Part shown: in pieces, positions 1 to 4,763 of the stretch
Numbering within the stretch: position 1 is the first letter of the stretch
Layout of the letters: the number at the start of each line of letters is the position of its first letter
Source: an uncultured Porphyromonadaceae bacterium
GTDB lineage: Bacteria > Bacteroidota > Bacteroidia > Bacteroidales > Muribaculaceae
Direction: 5' to 3'
Assembly (NCBI GenBank): GCA_947174735.1
Contig: CAMWKC010000151.1
Span: forward strand, 1 to 5,769
DNA length: 5,769 nt
Translations under genes and position numbers: made by a program
Notes under the pieces: generated by a model
Told to the model about the DNA's origin: nothing
The model's database searches: none
What the model saw: only the letters and a program-made list of their open reading frames with translations

Positions 1-47
1 CCCCCCCCCCCCCCCCCCCCCCCCCCCACTCCGCCCCCCCCCCCCGC
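1..47. repeat. Poly-C low-complexity tract, probable contig-end artefact
   Basis: The window opens with 27 consecutive C, then ACTCCG, then 12 consecutive C, then GC. Nothing else in the window resembles this. A homopolymer of this kind at a sequence end is what a dark-cycle poly-G read tail from two-colour sequencing looks like when seen on the opposite strand. I infer an artefact. A real C-tract cannot be excluded from sequence alone. Confidence 0.75.
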
Positions 48-57
48 ATGCCGAGCC

Positions 58-134
58 GGAGGAGAAGGTGATTAGAGGGGGAGAATTGGGTGATAGGAAA
101 ATTTTTAGGGTAGGAAATTTGGTAGATAAGGAGT
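58..134. other. 77-nt tract without any C, upstream of the operon promoter
   Basis: From 58 to 134 the + strand contains no C, and only two C (135 and 145) occur up to 160. The tract is G/A/T-rich with several G runs. It contains the near-repeats TAGGAAAATTT (94-104) and TAGGAAATTT (111-120) and the hexamer GGTGAT twice (67-72 and 89-94). No gene is visible here. It may be a regulator-binding region upstream of gcvT, the end of an unseen upstream region, or partly unreliable sequence near the contig edge. Confidence 0.5.
77..87 (+). repeat. Exact 11-nt direct repeat, copy 1 (GGGGGAGAATT)
   Basis: GGGGGAGAATT at 77-87 is repeated exactly at 149-159, an offset of 72 nt. The second copy begins at the last base of the promoter -7 element and covers the predicted transcription start. 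The promoter thus lies between two identical sites about seven helical turns apart. An 8-mer, GCCGGAGG, also occurs twice outside them (55-62 and 163-170). A paired operator is possible but unproven. Confidence 0.5.
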
Positions 135-149
135 CAATTGTTAACTTTG
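118..149 (+). promoter_or_regulatory. Bacteroidota-type promoter for the gcv operon
   Basis: TTTG at 118-121 and TAACTTTG at 142-149 match the Bacteroidota housekeeping sigma consensus (TTTG or TTG at -33, TAnnTTTG at -7) with a 20-nt spacer, inside the usual 19-21 nt range. Transcription should begin around 153-157, giving a leader of about 100 nt before gcvT. No comparable match was seen in the later gene junctions, so this is likely the main operon promoter. Confidence 0.72.
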
Positions 150-159
150 GGGGAGAATT
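149..159 (+). repeat. Exact 11-nt direct repeat, copy 2 (GGGGGAGAATT)
   Basis: This is the second copy of the 11-mer at 77-87. It overlaps the last G of the -7 element and the predicted start of the transcript, a position where a bound regulator could block initiation. If the start site is as predicted, part of this copy would also form the 5' end of the mRNA. Confidence 0.5.
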
Positions 160-160
160 A

Positions 161-214
161 CGGCCGGAGGCCGAACCCTTTTATCTAAATGGCTGCCCGT
201 TCAGACGGAGAGCC
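161..214 (+). promoter_or_regulatory. Structured 5' leader of gcvT with two hairpins
   Basis: Hairpin 1 pairs CGGCC (161-165) with GGCCG (169-173) around a GGA loop. Hairpin 2 pairs GGCT (191-194) with AGCC (211-214) and CCGT (197-200) with ACGG (205-208), with a TCAG loop and a 2x2 internal loop. CGGC at 161-164 could instead pair with GCCG at 212-215, so the two states may compete. I cannot match it to a known riboswitch class. The conserved core expected of a glycine riboswitch is not present. Regulation by this leader is inference from position and pairing only. Confidence 0.35.
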
Positions 215-217
215 GCC

Positions 218-241
218 ATGAAGTCAAGAACACTAACATAA
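218..241 (+). CDS. Possible 7-codon upstream ORF in the gcvT leader (MKSRTLT)
   Basis: ATG at 218 opens a 7-codon frame that ends at TAA 239-241, twelve bases before the gcvT start. GGAG at 207-210 lies 7 nt upstream, a good Shine-Dalgarno distance, but it is partly buried in hairpin 2 and Bacteroidota rarely depend on such sites. An ORF this short arises easily by chance, so this is only a candidate. Confidence 0.12.
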   Translation: MKSRTLT

Positions 242-252
242 CAATCATACAA

Positions 253-1347
253 ATGGAAGAAAATCTTATCAAGACGTGTCTTCATGACCGTCATGTGAAG
301 TTAGGCGCGCAGATGTCACCCTTCGGTGGTTTCGATATGCCCATACAGTATAAGGGCATTACTGAAGAGCATAACGCAGTCCGCAATGACGTAGGTGTGT
401 TTGATGTTTCACACATGGGTGAAGTACGTGTGATTGGCCCGGATGCCGAGAAATACGTAAATCATATTTTCGTAAATGATGTGACAGGAGCGCCTGACGG
501 TCAGATTTTCTATGGCATGATGTGTAAGGAAGACGGCGGTACGGTAGACGACCTTCTGGTATACAAGGTTAATGACCAGGAGTTTTTCCTTGTTATCAAT
601 GCTTCGAATATCGCTAAGGACTTTGCATGGATAGAGAAGAATGCTTATGGTTACAATGTAGTAGTCACTAATGAAAGCGATTACTATGGTGAAGTAGCTA
701 TACAGGGTCCGAAAGCTGAAGAGACTGTAATAAAGGTACTCGGTATACCGGTAGAAGATATTAAATTCTATACGTTCAAGACGTTTGATATTGACGGAGA
801 GAAGGTGATAGTAAGCCGTACAGGATATACCGGTGAAGATGGTTTCGAGATATACGGAAGTCATGACTTTACACGTAAGACCTGGGATAAGCTTATGGAA
901 GCCGGTGTGCAGCCTTGTGGTCTCGGTTGTCGTGACACATTGCGTTTCGAAGTCGGCCTGCCGCTTTATGGTGATGAACTGGCTGAGGATATAACTCCTA
1001 TTGAAGCAAGCCTCTCGATGTTCGTAAAGCTTGACAAGCCTGAATTTATAGGTAAGGAAGCATTAGCCAAGCAGAAAGCCGAAGGTGTGAAACGTCGTAT
1101 CGTGGGTCTCGAACTCGAAGGCAATGCTATCCCACGTCACGGCTATGCTGTAGAAGTAAACGGCGAGAAAGTCGGCGAGATTACTACCGGCTATCGTTCG
1201 ATATCGACAGGTAAAAGCGTGGCCATGGCTATGATTAACAAGCCTTACGATAAACTTGGAACTGAAGTTGAGGTACGTATACGTAAGAAAACCTTCCCAG
1301 CCAAAGTGGTTAAGAAGCGTTTCTATGACAAGAACTATAAGAAATAA
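253..1347 (+). CDS. gcvT: Glycine cleavage system T-protein (aminomethyltransferase)
   Basis: The 364-residue product is the tetrahydrofolate-dependent aminomethyltransferase (EC 2.1.2.10). It takes the aminomethyl group from the lipoyl arm of GcvH, releases ammonia and forms 5,10-methylene-THF in the cytoplasm. Family signatures are FDVSHMGE at residues 50-57, [11 protein letters not shown] at 95-105 (the DD pair at 99-100 aligns with the catalytic aspartate region of characterised T-proteins), [11 protein letters not shown] at 189-199 and [15 protein letters not shown] at 226-240. The C-terminal barrel domain runs to the end. The length is normal for the family. The start at 253 fits the expected N-terminus, which aligns without excess, and it is preceded by an A-rich leader without a strong Shine-Dalgarno. 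The gene ends with tandem in-frame stops TAA TAA (1345-1350). It is the first gene of the operon, directly behind the promoter, with gcvH 36 nt downstream. YgfZ-like paralogues are unlikely because of the high motif conservation and the operon context. Confidence 0.97.
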   Translation: MEENLIKTCLHDRHVKLGAQMSPFGGFDMPIQYKGITEEHNAVRNDVGVFDVSHMGEVRVIGPDAEKYVNHIFVNDVTGAPDGQIFYGMMCKEDGGTVDDLLVYKVNDQEFFLVINASNIAKDFAWIEKNAYGYNVVVTNESDYYGEVAIQGPKAEETVIKVLGIPVEDIKFYTFKTFDIDGEKVIVSRTGYTGEDGFEIYGSHDFTRKTWDKLMEAGVQPCGLGCRDTLRFEVGLPLYGDELAEDITPIEASLSMFVKLDKPEFIGKEALAKQKAEGVKRRIVGLELEGNAIPRHGYAVEVNGEKVGEITTGYRSISTGKSVAMAMINKPYDKLGTEVEVRIRKKTFPAKVVKKRFYDKNYKK

Positions 1348-1383
1348 TAAACAACAATAACAACTTATCAAGATAAAACGATT

Positions 1384-1764
1384 ATGAGCAAGATCATTGA
1401 AGGACTCCGCTATGCGGATTCACACGAGTGGGTAAAACTCGAAGGCGACATCGCTACTGTAGGTATCACTGATTATGCACAGCACGCTTTAGGTAATATC
1501 GTATATGTAGATATGCCGGAAGTAGGTGATGAGGTTGTCGCCGGTGAGGATTTCGGTGCCGTTGAGTCGGTGAAGGCTGCCAGTGACCTTATTTCACCTG
1601 TAAGCGGTGAGGTGGTTGAAATCAATGAAGCCCTTGAGGACGCTCCTGAACTTATCAACGAAGATGCCTTCGAAAACTGGATCATGAAGGTAAAAGTAAG
1701 CGACACCGAGGCTATTGATGAACTGCTTGATGCCGCTGCCTACGCAAAAATCTGCGAGGAGTAA
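1384..1764 (+). CDS. gcvH: Glycine cleavage system H-protein (lipoyl carrier)
   Basis: The product has 126 residues, the usual size for GcvH. It is the small acidic shuttle protein whose lipoylated lysine carries the aminomethyl group from P to T and is then reoxidised by Lpd. The lipoyl domain is complete. SHEWVKLEGD at residues 13-22 and VGITDYAQHALGN at 26-38 are classic N-terminal motifs. GAVESVKAASDL at 58-69 contains the attachment lysine K64 (codon 1573-1575), and SPVSGEVVEIN follows at 71-81. The protein therefore depends on lipoate attachment enzymes encoded outside this window. The ATG at 1384 gives the standard N-terminus. The 36-nt spacer from gcvT is A-rich and has no promoter match, so co-transcription is expected. 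The last codons, GAG GAG TAA, form one of two copies of AGGAGTAA that could pair with a downstream complement (1818-1825). Confidence 0.98.
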   Translation: MSKIIEGLRYADSHEWVKLEGDIATVGITDYAQHALGNIVYVDMPEVGDEVVAGEDFGAVESVKAASDLISPVSGEVVEINEALEDAPELINEDAFENWIMKVKVSDTEAIDELLDAAAYAKICEE

Positions 1765-1825
1765 ACAAAGAAATATCAAGGAGTAAAAGAGACAGACACA
1801 TAAAGAATGTCAAACAGTTACTCCT
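1757..1825 (+). promoter_or_regulatory. Alternative 8-bp pairings downstream of gcvH
   Basis: AGGAGTAA occurs at 1757-1764, including the gcvH stop codon, and again at 1779-1786. Both are exact reverse complements of TTACTCCT at 1818-1825, so either can form an 8-bp stem but not both at once. A weak inner stem, GACA (1795-1798) with TGTC (1808-1811), fits inside. A ribosome finishing gcvH would mask the first copy and favour the second. The complementarity is seen directly; the switching role is inferred. Confidence 0.4.
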
Positions 1826-1827
1826 GA
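1807..1827 (+). CDS. Possible 6-codon serine-rich leader ORF (MSNSYS) before the attenuator-like hairpin
   Basis: ATG at 1807 opens a 6-codon frame, M-S-N-S-Y-S, ending at TGA 1825-1827. The upstream bases are A-rich like the other starts in this operon, and AGGAG at 1779-1783 is too distant to act as its Shine-Dalgarno. Three of six codons are serine. The stop lies 13 nt before the terminator-like stem at 1841. Translation would disrupt pairing of TTACTCCT at 1818-1825. The layout recalls leader-peptide attenuation, and serine is linked to glycine through serine hydroxymethyltransferase. A chance ORF is equally possible at this size. Confidence 0.2.
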   Translation: MSNSYS

Positions 1828-1840
1828 GAACCAGGCCGGG

Positions 1841-1886
1841 CGTGGCGGGAACACAGTGAGAGCCGCGGTGTTCCCTGCCACGTTTT
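1841..1886 (+). terminator. Terminator-like hairpin between gcvH and gcvPA (possible partial terminator)
   Basis: CGTGGC-GGGAACAC (1841-1854) pairs with GTGTTCCC-T-GCCACG (1868-1882). This makes a GC-rich 14-bp stem with one bulged T (1876) and a 13-nt loop, and TTTT (1883-1886) follows directly. The form is that of an intrinsic terminator with a short U-run. I see no promoter between it and gcvPA, so complete termination would silence gcvPA, gcvPB and lpd. Partial read-through or an RNA-processing and stabilising role is more plausible. Confidence 0.6.
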
Positions 1887-1914
1887 GTGCATTAACAACC
1901 TGATTAAACAATAT

Positions 1915-3240
1915 ATGAGTAATAAATTCATGCCACACACCGAAGAAGATATCCGCAAGATGCTGGATAAAATCGGTGTGGAGAAAATAGATGACCTCTA
2001 CAGCGATGTGCCTGCCGAGGTAATCTTCAAAGAGGAATACAACATACCCTCGGCTATGTCCGAGATAGAGTTGCGCCGTCATTTCAATGAGCTTGGCAAG
2101 AAAAACCGTCAGTTGACTATATTCGCCGGTGGCGGAGCATACGATCATTATAGTCCTGCTACTGTAGGACATCTGTTAGCCCGTAGTGAATTTTATACGG
2201 CCTATACACCTTATCAGCCGGAAATCTCGCAAGGTACTCTTCAGTATATCTTCGAATATCAGTCGATGATATGCGAGCTTACCGGTATGGAAGCCACTAA
2301 TGCTTCGATGTATGACGGAGCTACCGCTACTGCCGAAGCCATGTTTATGATGGTAGCTGCCGCCAAGAAGAAGAATCGTGTTCTGATTTCGTCTACTGTT
2401 GCTGATGCCGTAGTACGTGTTGTCGAGACATACGCACGTTTCCATGGGGTTGAGCTTACAGTAGTGGCTGAAAAAGATGGTGTAAGTGATCTCGAAGCTA
2501 TAAAGAAAGAACTTGAAAAGGGTGATGTAGCCGGTGTAATTGTGCCTCAGCCTAACAAGTATGGTATAATTGAGGACCTGACGGGTCTGGCAGATGCTAT
2601 ACATGCTGTTAAGGGTTTGCTGACAATCAATGCTGACCCCTCGACACTGGCTGTACTGCGTACGCCCAAAGGCTGGGGAGCCGATATAGCTTGCGGCGAT
2701 GGCCAGACATTAGGTATGCCTTTAGCTTTCGGTGGTCCGTACTTAGGTTATATAGCTTGTGATAAAGCACAGATACGTAAGATGCCGGGTCGTGTGGTAG
2801 GTGCTACTAAGGATGCCGACGGCAAGCGTGCTTACGTATTGACTCTGCAAGCCCGTGAACAGCATATACGACGTGAGAAAGCTACAAGTAATATATGCTC
2901 GAACCAAAGTCTTATGGCCCTGTATGCCACTATCTATGTGTCGCTAATGGGTAAAGAGGGTCTGAAAGAAGTTAATAAACTCTGCTGTGACGGAGCTCAC
3001 TATCTTTATAATAAACTTATCGGTACAGGTAAATTCACACCGGCATTCGGTGAAAAGCCTTTCCTGAAAGAATTTACACTCAAGACCGACCTCGACATAG
3101 AGAAGGTTAACAAACATCTGCTTGATAACGGCTTTATGGGTCCGTTAGTTATGGGTGAGGGCCTTGTTACCTTTGCAGTGACCGAAAAGCGCACTAAGGA
3201 AGAGATAGATCAGCTCGTAACTCTTATGCTCGAAGCCTGA
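1915..3240 (+). CDS. gcvPA: Glycine dehydrogenase (decarboxylating) subunit 1, P-protein alpha half
   Basis: This is the N-terminal half of a split P-protein (EC 1.4.4.2). With GcvPB it decarboxylates glycine and loads the aminomethyl group on lipoyl-GcvH. From ATG 1915 the product has 441 residues, normal for subunit 1. Motifs in order are PHTEEDIRKML (7-17), FAGGGAYDHYSP (70-81), TPYQPEISQGTLQ (98-110), the YDGATATAEA region (133-142), GDGQTLGMPLAFGGPYLG (261-278) and REQHIRREKATSNIC (314-328). No PLP-lysine motif is present, as expected, because the cofactor lysine lies in subunit 2. A TTG at 1885 would add ten residues without family support and would place translation at the foot of the hairpin, so ATG 1915 is preferred. 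ATG 1930 is less likely. The gene follows the longest spacer of the operon (150 nt), which holds the terminator-like stem. Confidence 0.96.
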   Translation: MSNKFMPHTEEDIRKMLDKIGVEKIDDLYSDVPAEVIFKEEYNIPSAMSEIELRRHFNELGKKNRQLTIFAGGGAYDHYSPATVGHLLARSEFYTAYTPYQPEISQGTLQYIFEYQSMICELTGMEATNASMYDGATATAEAMFMMVAAAKKKNRVLISSTVADAVVRVVETYARFHGVELTVVAEKDGVSDLEAIKKELEKGDVAGVIVPQPNKYGIIEDLTGLADAIHAVKGLLTINADPSTLAVLRTPKGWGADIACGDGQTLGMPLAFGGPYLGYIACDKAQIRKMPGRVVGATKDADGKRAYVLTLQAREQHIRREKATSNICSNQSLMALYATIYVSLMGKEGLKEVNKLCCDGAHYLYNKLIGTGKFTPAFGEKPFLKEFTLKTDLDIEKVNKHLLDNGFMGPLVMGEGLVTFAVTEKRTKEEIDQLVTLMLEA

Positions 3241-3258
3241 GTTCTAAGAGAGCTATAT

Positions 3259-3272
3259 TGCCTTTAAAGGCA
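3259..3272. promoter_or_regulatory. 14-bp perfect palindrome in the gcvPA-gcvPB spacer
   Basis: TGCCTTTAAAGGCA is a perfect inverted repeat. As RNA it could form a 5-bp stem with a TTAA loop. As DNA it could bind a dimeric regulator. No U-run follows, so it is not a terminator. It lies 2 nt before the upstream candidate ATG of gcvPB (3275) and 23 nt before the preferred ATG (3296), so it could influence the choice of start. Confidence 0.35.
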
Positions 3273-3295
3273 CAATGCACATCAAGACAATATCA

Positions 3296-4759
3296 ATGAA
3301 GTATTACGATAAACTTATATTCGAGCTTTCGCGTCCAGGGCGCAAAGGCTACGAACTGCCTGCCGATAACTTCGGCACAGACGGCATGGCCGATATACCG
3401 GCTGACCTGAAGCGTACAGAGCCACTTGATCTCCCTGAGGTAAGTGAGCTTGATGTAGTACGCCATTATACTAATCTGTCGAACAAAAACTTCGGTGTCG
3501 ACACAGGATTCTATCCTTTAGGAAGCTGTACGATGAAGTACAATCCTAAAATCAATGAAGAAGTTGCAGCTATGCCGGAATTTTCGGCAGTGCATCCGCT
3601 TCAGCCTGCCGAAGCCGCTCAGGGAGCACTTGAACTGTACTATAATCTACAGCAGGCTCTGTCTAACATCGCGGGTTTAGCAGAGTTTACGCTTAATCCT
3701 TACGCCGGTGCTCATGGTGAGCTGACCGGACTTATGGTAATGAAGCATTACCACCGTAGCCATGGTGATGAGAAGCGTACTAAAGTTATAGTGCCTAATT
3801 CAGCTCACGGTACCAATCCTGCATCGGCTATGGTGGCCGGTTTCGAGGTAGTAGAGGTTAAATCCAAGCCGAACGGTTCTATAGATGTAGAGGATCTGAA
3901 ACCGCTGCTTGACGATACTGTAGCCGGTATCATGATGACTAATCCCAACACGTTGGGTATGTTCGAAACCGAGATAGTAGAGATAGCCAAATTAGTACAT
4001 GATGCAGGCGGTCTTCTTTATTATGATGGTGCTAATCTGAATCCATTGTTAGGCAAAGTACGTCCTGGCGATATGGGCTTCGACATTATGCACATTAATC
4101 TGCATAAGACTTTCTCTACACCTCACGGCGGCGGTGGTCCGGGTTCCGGTCCGGTAGGTGTAGCCGAACATCTGGTAGAGTTCTTGCCTAATCCACGTGT
4201 GCGCAAGAATGAAGATGGGAAGTTCTATGTGGACTTCGGTAAGGACAGTCTTGGCAGTGTATCGACTTTCCTCGGCAACTTCGGAGTGATGATGAAGGCT
4301 TATGCCTATATACTGACTTTAGGTAAGGAGAATCTGAAGAATGTAGGTCCGCTTGCCACTCTTAATGCCAACTACATAAAAGAGAGTCTTAAAGATGACT
4401 ATCTGCTGCCTATTGAGGGTGTATGTAAGCATGAGATGGTATTTGACGGTCTGAAGGATAAATCGACCGGCGTTACTACACTTAATGTAGCGAAGCGTCT
4501 GCTTGATTATGGTTTCCATGCTCCGACTATTTACTTCCCGCTGCTGTTCCATGAGTCGATGATGATTGAGCCTACAGAGACAGAGAGTCTTGAGACGCTT
4601 GATGAATTTATCGACGTTATGCACAAGGTTGCTAAAGAAGCACGTGAGACTCCTGATGAGGTGAAGAATGCACCTCTGACCACTTTAGTACGTAAGCTTG
4701 ACGAAACAGGCGCTGCTAAAAATCCTATTCTCACTTATAAAGCACTTAAGAATGCTTAA
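3296..4759 (+). CDS. gcvPB: Glycine dehydrogenase (decarboxylating) subunit 2, PLP-binding half
   Basis: This is the C-terminal half of the split P-protein and carries the cofactor. From ATG 3296 it has 487 residues and opens with MKYYDKLIFELSRPGRKGYELP, which matches the usual subunit 2 N-terminus. An in-frame ATG at 3275 would add seven residues (MHIKTIS) and cannot be ruled out. Motifs in 487-residue numbering are YPLGSCTMKYNPK (73-85), NPYAGAHGEL (134-143), NSAHGTNPASA (168-178) and YYDGANLNPLLG (242-253), whose aspartate (244) should contact the PLP ring nitrogen. The HINLHKTFSTPHGGGGPG segment (266-283) has the PLP Schiff-base lysine K271, codon 4106-4108. The protein therefore looks catalytically complete. 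Its final codons overlap the lpd start by 8 nt, which suggests translational coupling. The partner GcvPA is directly upstream. Confidence 0.97.
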   Translation: MKYYDKLIFELSRPGRKGYELPADNFGTDGMADIPADLKRTEPLDLPEVSELDVVRHYTNLSNKNFGVDTGFYPLGSCTMKYNPKINEEVAAMPEFSAVHPLQPAEAAQGALELYYNLQQALSNIAGLAEFTLNPYAGAHGELTGLMVMKHYHRSHGDEKRTKVIVPNSAHGTNPASAMVAGFEVVEVKSKPNGSIDVEDLKPLLDDTVAGIMMTNPNTLGMFETEIVEIAKLVHDAGGLLYYDGANLNPLLGKVRPGDMGFDIMHINLHKTFSTPHGGGGPGSGPVGVAEHLVEFLPNPRVRKNEDGKFYVDFGKDSLGSVSTFLGNFGVMMKAYAYILTLGKENLKNVGPLATLNANYIKESLKDDYLLPIEGVCKHEMVFDGLKDKSTGVTTLNVAKRLLDYGFHAPTIYFPLLFHESMMIEPTETESLETLDEFIDVMHKVAKEARETPDEVKNAPLTTLVRKLDETGAAKNPILTYKALKNA

Positions 4760-4763
4760 GAGC
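4742..4763 (+). promoter_or_regulatory. Hairpin presenting the lpd start codon in its loop
   Basis: CTTAAG (4745-4750) pairs with CTTAAG (4755-4760) around the tetraloop AATG, which contains the lpd ATG (4752-4754). GC (4742-4743) and GC (4762-4763) extend the stem by two pairs past one A-A mismatch. The gcvPB stop codon TAA (4757-4759) lies in the 3' arm, so a ribosome terminating on gcvPB would open the structure at the lpd start. The pairing is seen directly; the coupling role is inferred. Confidence 0.5.

Noticed and set aside
48..60. Illumina adapter remnant, from ATGCCGAG shared with a paired-end adapter
   Set aside because: The match is only eight bases and its orientation is wrong for an adapter preceding the insert, so chance is the better explanation.
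150..252. Glycine riboswitch upstream of gcvT, suggested by GGAGAG at 207-212 and GCCGCC after it
   Set aside because: The paired-aptamer layout and the conserved segment near CUCAGG-AAAAGGAC are absent, and the region is too short for the usual tandem form. The short resemblance looks accidental.
409..864. Minus-strand open frame of 151 codons inside gcvT, and similar antisense frames throughout the window
   Set aside because: They lie antisense to highly conserved genes, show no recognisable domains and have no leaders of their own. They are shadows of the real coding frames.
1821..1836. TPP riboswitch signature CTGAGA at 1824-1829
   Set aside because: Only the hexamer matches. The rest of the thiamin-pyrophosphate aptamer core is missing, and glycine cleavage genes are not its usual targets.
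1879..1887. Second Bacteroidota promoter before gcvPA based on GTTTTG
   Set aside because: The required TA at the start of TAnnTTTG is missing and no TTTG box lies at the right distance upstream.
1885..1914. TTG start at 1885 extending GcvPA by ten residues
   Set aside because: The extension MCINNLIKQY has no family match and begins inside the U-run of the hairpin, while ATG 1915 gives the normal subunit 1 N-terminus.
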